A DNA stretch of 64,000 bases from Campylorhamphus procurvoides. Its lineage: Eukaryota; Chordata; Aves; Passeriformes; Dendrocolaptidae. The stretch lies in contig WBMV01003156.1 of the NCBI GenBank assembly GCA_013396655.1, positions 1,430,065-1,494,064 of the forward strand. Direction: 5' to 3'. Shown here in pieces: positions 48,501-59,252 of the stretch. A program made the translations under genes and the position numbers. How positions within the stretch are numbered: the first letter of the stretch is position 1; each line of letters opens with the position of its first letter. The notes under the pieces were generated by a model that was not told the origin of the DNA, searched no databases, and was given only the letters and a program-made list of their open reading frames with translations.

Positions 48501-49887
48501 GCAGGGCCTGTATCCTTGAGATACAATCATTGTTTCTTAACTCTTCAAGCACAAAATTTCTGGAGTTATCATTTATTCCAATTGCAGACATGCATCTCTC
48601 TACTTATCTCCTTCCTTTCACACAGTGAAATGTATCCTTTTTATTACAAATAAATGCAAATACTTATTAGCAATGTGTGCAGCTGTTATTATTGTTGTCC
48701 TGTTTAATGCTGTCTCTGAGGCAATGGCATATGAAATACTGCTTATAGCATCCTCAAGTAGAAGCAAAACTGCTCTTAAAATGTTCTTTGCAGAGTTTAA
48801 TACAAAGAGCGAAAATAAATAATGTCAGGTCCTTGCCAGGATCTGCCCATTTTAAACTTTTCAATGGCACAAATCATCATTAATGAAGCACTTAACATTA
48901 CACTCCCGACAGCACAGCATAAAAATTACTGCAGTCATCCAAAGGATAAGAAGAAACATGGCAGATAACTTCTGCAGGGGAAAGATTTACGTTCTTTTAA
49001 TGAAACTTTATGAGTCCAAGTTTACATTAGAATAAAGCAGGGGGAAAATGTTTATCTCCTAAAAGCTTTTGGAGGAGACATTTGGAAGCAAAACGTGAGG
49101 GTTTTTTCCCCAAATGAATGGAATAAAAGTCAGAGAGCAAGGTCTCAGCAGTAGTGAAATCTGGTTTGCACCATCAGCTATTTTGATATAAAATATTGTG
49201 GCTGGAGTCATAGGACACAGAGATTTGCATTATAATGCAGAATAAAGTTAATGCCATTATGCAAGTCCCCTCGTTACACAGTTTTATTCACAGTTTGCTC
49301 CAAAAATAGCTGACAGTAAGATCAACAGCTGCAGTTTAACACTTAATTTCTTTCTTGTTTATTTGTAAAAGGAGAATACCATGCTCTTTGTATCAAATTA
49401 TGCACGGAAAAAAATCTCAAATTCATATGCCTGTACAACATGGATCAGCACAAAGACTCCTGATTGTGATAAAGGATATGACATTCTGGATGAGGGTCTG
49501 TGAGGAGCAAGAGCTTTCACACTACTCCACTCAGACCTGTGGCAGTGTTTTGCGGAGCTGGGATGGAGGCTGAGCAGGTCCCAGAGGTGGAAGGGGACGT
49601 GTCTTGTGGCACAAGTTACTCAGTACCATAAGAGAAGTTTCAAGCCAGGACCTGGCCAAGGGGGAAGAGGAATAACTCTGTAGATGGTAATTAGCATTTG
49701 TCATCTGAGGACTGAAAAGTGTAGGAAGGATGGAGGAAACATTTAGCAAAATAAAAATGAACAAATTCAAAATTTCAATGCCACCTTTCATCCTGAAGTG
49801 ATTTTCAACAGAACCAGCAGAAGAAAGAGGTGATCTTTAGCTTTGTTTCATCATGCATAAAACCAGAAATAAAAGATGTGTGTACTA
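45549..49887. other. Unique AT-rich DNA with candidate regulatory stretches
   Basis: No gene is supported. 46300-46640 and 48840-49345 are motif-dense AT-rich stretches without simple repeats, of the sort often conserved between birds, but conservation cannot be judged here. A poly-T run lies at 47657-47672. Frames of up to 93 codons (48347-48628) have no domain. Confidence 0.5.
49223..49264. promoter_or_regulatory. Putative POU/octamer motif cluster
   Basis: An exact octamer ATTTGCAT (49223-49230) overlaps a perfect 14-bp palindrome TGCATTATAATGCA (49226-49239). The palindrome contains GCATTATAAT on both strands, the spaced GCAT-NN-TAAT arrangement bound by POU class III proteins such as BRN2. 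A further octamer-like CATTATGCAA follows at 49255-49264. This is motif evidence only; enhancer activity is inferred. Confidence 0.35.
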
Positions 49888-49935
49888 TGAAAAAAGGAAA
49901 AAAACAAACAAAACAAAACAAAAACAAACAAACCA
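49888..49935. repeat. A-rich (AAAC)n-like simple repeat
   Basis: Runs of A are broken by single C bases at intervals of 4-6 bases. It could be the degraded tail of a retrocopy, but nothing upstream was recognised as a transcript or SINE. Confidence 0.8.
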
Positions 49936-52900
49936 TTCTTTGACAATGTTTCACACTATTCAGCCCAGAGAATGCAGAATTCTGTCCCCCCATAGAAAGT
50001 GTTTTGAGGAAAACCAAAGCAATATGTTATACGGAGAGAAGAGCTTTGCTCTCCTGAGCTTTTAAAGGTAACATCCATGTTCTGAAATTCAATTTGTCTG
50101 CTTATCAAGAGGAACATTTACTCTGCTCATTGCAATCAATTCCTACTCAAAATACGGTGATAATGTCAAGCATGTATATTTTCTCAGACTTGATCCACTT
50201 CACTGAAAATTTGGGATTTTCTCTCAATTTATTAACCATAGTATTTCTAAGTTGAGTCCTACTTTATTTCCTGTTCAATTACATGATGTATTTAAACACT
50301 GTTGCTTTTGCTTCACACTTTCTCAAAGGTTAGCATCATTCACTAACATATTTAGCTTATCCTTTGCAAGGAACATATTGTCTTTGTGGAAGGATCATAA
50401 GGATCTAAAAAAGTCTTTTCCACTCTCTGTATTCTATATAGTAGTTCTTTAGAGCATCACAGATTCTCTCAAATGTTTCTGTAATGAAATAACAGAGGAC
50501 AGCAAGAAAAGCAATAGAAAACTGTGAGATATTCACGTTACTAAGCAAGGAGAGTGTTAAAGAAAAGTAGCCTAAAATTAAATTCCTGTTGATACCAGAT
50601 CAATATTTTGCTGTTATCTGCACCATAGATTGTTTTAGCTGTATATTATAATCTTTATAATGATGCCTCAAATAGGAAAAACAGAATTAGTTCTGTGCAT
50701 AGGTTTGTAGAAAATGTGTCACTAAAAAGCCGGGCAAACTGAAAGTAACTTGCTTTTCTTTGACCTATTAATTTTGCTCTCTGTCCAAAATGGGTCAAAT
50801 GTTCCTACAGTATAACCTTTTTTTATTATTATCATTGTTAGAATAATTTAGAGGAACTGGTGTGTAAAGCACATCCCATCTTAACAACTGTGCAACCATC
50901 TTTCGGAAATAACACTATGATAACTGCCTACAGTTTTGTCATACAATGTTTTCATTTGACCTATTTTCTTCCAGTATTCCTGATGATTGCTGTGGGAAAC
51001 CAAGACAATCCTGAGCTTCTGTTAAGTTGAAATGTGTCCCTGTGGTTATTAATTTTTTGAAATATAAGGCTAACGTTTGTCAGCACAGAAGCTGGAGAAG
51101 ATAGAGATTACTGGCTATGTGATAAATGCTGAGCATGACAGACTGCTGGAAATGTGTTAGGTATCATAAGGGGAGAATTTCAAAGGCAAAAATAGCCATT
51201 AAGTGCCTTTGAACATTAAGGAGCTGTTGGTAGATGAGCATCTGTATCTCCTGATTAACATAATGACAGTAGGAAAGAATGAAAAATAATTTGGTCACTA
51301 GAAACCTATTTCTCAGGGAGTCTTCAGTACCAGCTTCTTTATAATAAAATGAGTTATTCTAAGGGGCCACCTCATTTTCTCTTTATTTTTTCCACAGGGT
51401 AAAATTGTGCACTTGATTCACCTTAATCAATACGGTCTGGTTGCAGCTGAAAATGCAGGTTAAACCTGGAGAGTGCAAAACCTGGCTATTAGCACAGTCC
51501 CCTCTAATCCTGCTTTCTCTTCCCCATGTCAAAGACAACTTCTATCTTACCTGCTTCTGCATTCAGCATCCATGCAGCTCTGTTCCAATGTTTTGCAAAA
51601 TCTGATAAAGAGAGTATGAAAATCAGGCAGTCTGACTGCCCAAATACTTCTGTCATCATGTCACTGTCTCACGGTCCCATAGACTCACGTGAGCCCTCGC
51701 TGTGGTCAGTGGTGATTGAACATGGATACTTACTTCTACAGCGAGATCTGACTGAGCCCTGAGTATTGTCATTGTGTGTTACTGAGGGCAGCCTGTTTAG
51801 TCTGGAAAGACTGAAAAGGCAAATACTTTGATTTTTTTGTTGTTCTTTTCTTTGATGCATGACAGCTTGACTGTACTCAGTGAATCTACCATATACCCAC
51901 TGTGCAACAAGCAGGCTATACAAACTGAGTACATGGTAACACACTGCCTGGAAGGTGTTCAGGGACCAAGCTGTGCCTTCATAAACAGCTCCTGATCAGC
52001 TACTGTAAATCTGGCAAATGCAAAAAGCCTTTATGAAATGAGGCTTGTCAAGCCCTAAAGGAACAGAGGTGTTTCCTTGCCTTGCTGCTCTGAAGGCCAG
52101 AGAAATGTTTCTAGTGAGGCTGAAGCAGAACTTGGGCGCTTGAGCTATTCTTTCTGAGGTTGCAGAAGAGCCACACTGTGACCTTCAGCCGGCAGCAGAC
52201 TCAGTTTCTGCTCCAAAAATCACCAAGGTGCCATCACAGCCACAGCTGCAAGTGGTGGCCAGAGCCTCTGCTACTGCATCTGCACTGGCACATGAGGAGA
52301 CAAAAGAGAAGACTGAAGTTCACCTCTTCCTAGGCTGGAAAAATAAAGTGCACAGTAAAAGCTCCTGATTTGGTGAGTATTTTTTAATAGATGAAGCATT
52401 ATCTTTGTAAGCTGTTAAGTGACATTTTGAGCCTTTCTGTGGAAAGCACTTTCCATCAGAAATGTTATTGCTATTTACTATTTTCCATTTGGTTTGAGGT
52501 GTAGTTTATACACAAAGCAAGTTATCTGTCTCATGAGAAACAGACATCCACAGCTTATGGTTTGAGCTGAAAAGAGATCATTAACAGAGTGACATTTGGG
52601 TAATCATTAGCAAAGGTGATAGGTACCCCTTGCAGCCTGGAGAAAGGTTTAATACAGTGCATAAAGATTCTAAAAACCTTTCTCATAGAGATCATAAGGG
52701 CCTTCTTTCCCAGTGATGCAAGTCATGCTCTGCCTGCCAGTACAAGATCACTAATGTAAACATTGGTTCTGTGAAGACGGATTTTCTGTTTGGATACTTA
52801 GAAGAGTGCTTATGTCAGCTTGTGAGACCTCATGAACACAGAAATAAAAGCAGGGTAAAGTAGCTAAACACAGGGAAACCTGCCTGAGATATGCAGCAGT

Positions 52901-54444
52901 GTGAGCTGAAAGCAGGGCCAGGTGAGACGCCAGCACACAGAGCAGTGGATTCCACAGTGCTCTGCTGCCAACAAGCACTGCGTGATGACACCTACTCCTG
53001 GTAAGGAACATCGCATCAAAAAGTGTGGCTTGTTTTGTGCATTAAATCAAAGACAAAAAAGATATGTTTGGTACTTTCACTAGGGAGTAAAGAAAAGCAG
53101 GAGGCCCAGGGAGAAGAATCTGTGTGCGTTTTTACTACTGCCTTTTTTAATATCAATACTGAATTACAGCTGCCCAAAAAGTGTATCTCTAACTAACCTG
53201 CACTAACACTCAGAAGAAAAGTTGATACAACAAAGCCATATTTTCCTCTCCCTCTGGAAAACTGACTGAGGTAATTACATCACCTAACATCTTTCTAAAA
53301 TCCAGCAAACTCCTGTGGATAAATTCCCTCTTTTCTACACTTGAACGCTCTTCAGATTCACTATTCATGAACAGGAAAGGTAATGACTTAGACAGCAATT
53401 TCCAGCAAATTTTTCTTATGCCATTCTGTCAATAAGCTTCATCCCAGGATGAAGAAACATTTACAATGATTTTGAAGTTTTGGAAGGTCCACTGAGGTTT
53501 CCAAGACAAATTACAAAATGAAAGATCTACTCACCATCTTTTAACTCCATTTTCGTCTGACAGGATATGATTTAATGCCCAGGATATCTGGTTTATTTTA
53601 TTGCAATTTATTTTATTTCAGCAGTAGGTTGCTAGATTTACAATCTATGGATACATATAGGACAGCTGTATCTGGCCTTCTTAACTCACAGCTCATCATC
53701 TTTGGTCTCAACATTGAATGCCTGTGTAATATACCAACAGATTTCTATTAACATAACAGAGTTTCCTTTTAAACCATCCCATGTTAAAAACTCAGATCTC
53801 TTCTCCAAGGTCATAAGCACCTGGGCACAAAATCCCAAGTAATATCTCCTCATCCACTGCACAACGTTCCTTTACAACTCTTTTGCTACATCCTCTTTCC
53901 CAGCACTTCTTTCACCTAGTTGCAACTTCCTTGCAACTAGGTGCCAGGTCTCTGCTGTTGTATCTGTGAGCCAAATCATCTTACTCCCTCCTTTTTCCCT
54001 CTCTCTCTCACCACCCAGCTTTTCCCAAGGTTTTTTCATCATGACTTTGTTTGAAGTAAGTGTCCCTGGCTGCCCTGAACACAGAGCACACAGCTAAATG
54101 GCTGAGCAACTCCCTTCGTGCTTCCCATTCAGAACAGGGGAGAAATCCTGGCTGAATAGCCGATTCCCAGCACTGCGCCAGACAAGCCATGTAAAGGTGA
54201 TAGATACCTGCTTTCCCCAGGCTTTCTCTGAGAAATTTAGCCACATTTTGGCAAGTAGGTATCTACCTGGAAAATCTCATGAATGTATAAATATTCCTGG
54301 GGTTTAGTAGTACTAATATATGAGTCCATTTGTTTCCTGTATGCACTCAATAGCAGAATTTCTTCTTTACAGTATCTTACCTGATGTGTGTGTGACAGGC
54401 TCAGTGTCACACAGAGCACTGCACTAACAATGTCAGCAAAGCTA
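49936..54444. other. Unique AT-rich DNA, no gene seen
   Basis: No exon, RNA gene or transposon was recognised. 52080-52330 is less AT-rich. Frames of up to 91 codons (51669-51944, minus) have no domain. A perfect inverted repeat lies at 53913-53943. Confidence 0.5.
53913..53943. repeat. Perfect 13-bp inverted repeat (hairpin)
   Basis: CACCTAGTTGCAA (53913-53925) and TTGCAACTAGGTG (53931-53943) are exact reverse complements with a 5-base loop CTTCC. It is the longest perfect short-loop stem I saw in the window. No element or gene context explains it. Confidence 0.95.
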
Positions 54445-54813
54445 CAGAGGTTGAGAGAGTTGGAGCTGCTCAGCCTGCAGAAGTGAAAGCTCTGGGGAGA
54501 CCTCAGAGTACTTTCCAGTACCTAAAGGGGGCTACAAGAATGTTTTTACAAGGACCTCTACTGATAAGACAAAGGGGAATGGCTTTCAACTGAAAGAGGG
54601 CAGGTTTAGGTTAGATATTGGGAAGAAATTTTTTACAATGAGGATAATGAGACACTGGAATAATTTGCCCTGAAAGTTGGTAGATGCCCCATCCTGGAAA
54701 TATTCAAGGCCAGGTTGGACAGCCTGATCTAGTGGAATGCGTGCCCACCCGTGGCGGGGGGGTTGGGCTAGATGACCTTTAAAGGTCCCTTCCAACCCAA
54801 ATCATTCTATGAT
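54445..54813 (+). mobile_element. CR1 LINE 3' end
   Basis: 'ggttgagagagttggagctg', 'gaaagctctggggagacctc', 'tattcaaggccaggttggac' and 'aggtcccttccaacccaaat' follow the CR1 3' region in order, ending in ATTCTATGAT at about 54804-54813. It is 5'-truncated just inside the end of ORF2. It diverges from the CR1 at 45 kb but has the same orientation. The 69-codon minus frame inside it is antisense. Confidence 0.93.
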
Positions 54814-54814
54814 C

Positions 54815-57800
54815 AAGCAATCAGTGAGGAAGCCTTCCCAGGGCAAGCAGCTGGCTGGGAGGATGCAGTGCCCATGACCTTGACCTTCACCTGAGGGGCA
54901 CAGAAGCATGGCTCTGCCAAAATGACATGTGTCACCCTCCAACTCATCAAAATAAAACTAAAATTCCATACCACACACAGAAGAAAGGGGATCAAATGGC
55001 AAACAATATGTCTCTACAGAAGGAAGGGGAAAACAAACAGACCTGAAGACCTTGAAGGCTTACTGATACGTTAGTAGGTGTCAAAGAGATCTTTCTGGTT
55101 TAGTCTCTGGCAGGTTGCTATTTCCTACATGTCTCAAGCAACTAAAACCAAGTTCTTAAATCTCCAGACGAATGAATTTTTGCAGATTTTCTCGTAGCGA
55201 GGATTTTAAAAGCTGATAATGGAAAAACAATGACACCTTGTGGCACAGGAGAGTAATCAAACCCACATAGCCACAGGTTTAGCTAAAGCATCACCAACAA
55301 ATAGATGCCATTCCCCAGAAGTACTTTGAATTATTGATGAGCTAAGTTTTCAGCTACAAGTTTTTCTTAGACCTTTAATCTAAAATTGTTCTTGAAAGCA
55401 TCTTTCTGATGATGGGAATAATTTAGACAAACACTATTCAGAAATATATCAAATCTCCAATCTAGTTCTGTAACTATTCTTGCAGTGAATAATAAAAGTT
55501 TTCACTTATCTAATATATTCGTGTTGTTAAAAAATCACTCAGTGTAATTGTTTGTCTTTTCAGCGTCCCTGACTTTACTTCAGGCACCCAGGTGTTTTAA
55601 ATTGCACTGGCTGGCAGGAGAAATGTTATGCAGAATTGTTAACAAGGAAGATGTAATGCCTGTTAGTTTTATGCAGGTTAAAGGGAAGACTCCAGCTGTC
55701 CAGATTTTTCTCAGCAAGGAGTAATTTATATTGTAATATAATTATATTTTAAAAGGGTATAACCAAATGGAACAGATGTGGTGCAATGTCATTTTAGAGC
55801 TCTTATCAGATTTTCAAAGGTTTGAAAATGGTGATTTAGATTAACTCCAAAAGACTGAAAAGCTAATGATTTAAAGGCAGATTTTCCTTTAATTTGTGGA
55901 TCTGTTCAAATCAGAAAGCATTAATGACTGCAAGTGGATGAGAATGCCTGCAAATTGAAAAAGACCCCAAGATTGCAGCAGCCTCTCAAGTAAAATATTT
56001 CAAGTTCTATACCACTCTTAATTACTGCCCCATCCACCAAGAGCCATCTTACAGTATCAGTACTAATTGCTGACCTTACCAGTGTCTTCTCTGACCTCCA
56101 TTTAGACAAGGTATACTGCAAATTATTGGGATTTTGAGTGAATGATGATCTGATTAAGATGACTGGTGAGCTATTCCTGGTATTACATTATGCAACTAAA
56201 ACATTATGCCTGCATTCATATATTTTATAACTGTCTAAAAATTAAAATGTTTTTGTCAGCATAATAACATTGCTGGGACAGCACTCCTCAGTTCCAAGGG
56301 TATTCTGGGGACAAGAATGAAATCCACAGTGTTATATAAAAAGCACATCTTCAAAGAAGTGATATACAGGAACAAGGTATATTTGGTGCCTCTGTCATTT
56401 GTCACTTAGGAGTTTCACATCCTGACATCCTTTTTGCATCAAGAGGGGTTTTTTTTCCAACGTGATGGCAACAAACTATGTATTTTACATTGGCATTGTG
56501 GAAATTACAAAATAAATCTTAAATAGTATTCACCTCAAACATTAGACAACAAACAAGCCAAATATACCAGCAATGGCATATGACTAATAGTACACTTACA
56601 TAAAATGTGATGCCAGGAAAATCACTTCTCCTCTTGTAAAGGAGCCCGTAGTAGCCAATTATTGCAAAATCTAATGGTGCATTAAGCAATTGCTGCTGTG
56701 GGCAGCGCACATCCGAAAAATCACAGAGCTTGTCTAACACACATTAAACCAAAAGCACCATCCTCGTGCCATGCCCAGGACCACAGTGCAGGCCTTGGCA
56801 TGTGCTCAGCTGCATCTCCCACCTTTCAAACATCATAGCCTGCCATGGGGCATCCTACATACCATCAACATGGGGCCAGCAGGTAAACTGCTGCTGAGAG
56901 ATTTCTTGTCTGATGGGAGTGGTACTGCTGGTTAGTGGGGCAAAGATGGGACAGCTACAACTCCCATTTGCAGTCCCTGTAAACTTGCTCCCCAGACAGG
57001 GACTAGACCAAGCCCTCAGCTATACCTCTTCTTTGCAAGCACAAGGGCCAAGGGCAAGCTCATTACACCCAATCCTCTTCTCACCCACTTACTTATGCCT
57101 CTCACACCACCTGAATTCCATCTCACGTGGGTGCTGGAATATTTCTTGCATCCAGCAGTGCTACAAAGTCCACAGGCAAGACAGTTTTCCCATAATCCTA
57201 ATACACGTGCTTTATTGCCATTTTGTAGCATCCTGTCACGGATGTTCTGTATTCACTCAATTTACATTAGTCCCTGACTTCAGTGTCAATTTATGGGTTT
57301 GCACCTTCAGAAGAGATGAGGGACCTCAACTGCTTGCATGCCTGTGTTTAAGAGAACATAAAAATGCTGGGAAATGACAGAAAATAACAGTTATTATGCT
57401 TATGCACAGTAAAACACAGTCAACTCCAAAAAAAAAGGTTGTGCTTTTTTACTCTTTATTACAGTGGCATGGAGGTAGAATATTTATGTCCTAATGTGCA
57501 GAACAAATGAGATGTTTTTACTTACTTGTTGACTCAATGAGTCATTAGAGAAAGTGAGTTGATGAATACTAATTTTTACATCACAAAAAAATTAAAAAAA
57601 AGTCTTTCTTCCTTTGTTCTCATCTTCTGTTTGTAAAGTTTTCAGATTTAATAAAAGCTGGCACTTTCAGAGCTCACAAATTAGAATTAACCATCCCTAT
57701 TGTGAGCTGGGAGATTGATTTAACCTCTCTTTGGCCCTGTTGAGAACAACACCTGTGACGTTTTTAATGTTTTACCACCTTAAACAAAAAAAGCAGATAA

Positions 57801-59204
57801 AGAAATCCTGAATCCTCTAAAATCACTTAAATTTACTTTTTTCCTGTTTCTGAGAAGTGCCCAAATCCCTCTGTTTCTTTGACCATTTGCTTCTGTGGGT
57901 TACCAGTCCTTTGATTTGTGATCACTTCAATCCTGAGGGTTAGCAGTGCTCCACCACACAAACCAGAGCTTCAAGGAGATCTAGTTTTGGAAATATCTGG
58001 AAGCTGAAAACTTCAGGCATCAGTGAGATTGTGTGTCAAACCCTCAGAAAGCCTCCAAAATCTGACTGCCTAGTAAAACCCCTCTGCGAAGTAATGGCAT
58101 TTTGACATAAGCAACATGTGAACTGCATGTCAGGATGATGATGTGCCTTTTCACCGGTCTTTTACAATTCATTTGCTACAGCTCCTGCCAAATGTGGAAT
58201 CCTGAAAAACAAATAATGAGATGTCTCCTCACCATGAGCTGCCTGGCCACTAATATTTGAACTAGAATTAAGAGCTGCTGGAGCTCAGAATTCCTCCCAT
58301 CAAAATACAGCCACAGGAAAAGCTCCAGAAAATTGTCAGGGCTGAACTAGTATCTGGCAGGTAACCAGATGGCACTGGCTCAGGTTTCCCATCTTGAAAT
58401 GGGGCACAGAAATGGTTCCAAATGCAATGAGCACCTTTTTTGCCTCCATTTCCACACCCTGACATTAACCCAGTCATTCCCGTGTATACACTCTCCTCTC
58501 CTGCCACACCAAGCCAACTGCAGAGCATGTGATGCCTGAACACTCTTCTGCTGGTGGTGAAATAAGTAATATTGTGAGTCACTCTGCCCTTGCTGAGGTG
58601 AAACCAGTAAGAAAGGAACATGGGCACATGGATGAAGACATTTAAATGCAGACTAGGGCAGCTGGGCAGGTTCCCCCTGAACCCTCACACAGCATCTGCA
58701 GCATTGAAGCAGGGTTGAATTCTCTGGGTTTGAAACAGCAAATGAAGCAATTTGGGCTTTCTGACCTCTTTCTTTCTCTTCTTTCCTGTTCTACACATCA
58801 AAAACTTTTGAAAATGTATTATTCTTTCCTTCTTTCCTTGAAGCAGTTGTTTCAGACTCTCTGCAGGCTCAGGGAGATAAGAAAATACTGACTGTGGTCA
58901 CATCCAGTTTCAAACTTCCCTTCATAATCAATCACTTTCTATTAAAAAAAATTACTTTTTCAATTTGCAAGCTGTAATTCTTGCATGATCATACCAGTGG
59001 CTAAGAGGTGTTCCCATGGCTCTAGCTCTGAGTTCACTTCAACCATCTGCTGCTAATTTTCAGCTTTTTATTTCAGCCTCAGTCAAATTTGCACATCAGT
59101 TGATAAATAAATCATAGCAACATGCTCACTATTGTCCTATACAAACTTGTGCATAACAAAAAGGTATGTTAAATCCCATATGGCTTTGTAGGAGTTTGAG
59201 AAGT
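54815..59204. other. Unique AT-rich DNA, no gene seen
   Basis: The longest frame of the window (154 codons, plus, 56913-57377) lies here in a GC-richer block starting near 56750. It has no recognisable domain, and minus-strand frames overlap it, so I do not call it a gene. A 119-codon minus frame at 58268-58627 is likewise unsupported. No transposon was recognised. Confidence 0.5.
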
Positions 59205-59252
59205 GGTTTTGGTTTTTTTTTGTTTGTTTGTTTGTTTTTCTTTTTTTTTAAA
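59205..59252. repeat. T-rich (TTTG)n simple repeat
   Basis: T runs with regular G interruptions, including four perfect TTTG units, then a C-interrupted poly-T run. It resembles the reverse complement of the A-rich tract at 49.9 kb in style only. Confidence 0.88.

Noticed and set aside
56913..57377. 154-codon open frame as a protein-coding gene
   Set aside because: No domain, no supporting gene structure, overlapped by minus-strand frames, and of a length expected by chance in a GC-richer patch.
57718..57745. Possible reverse-complement MIR words near 'taacctctctttggccctg'
   Set aside because: Only one short word matches; the rest of the MIR core is not found on either side.
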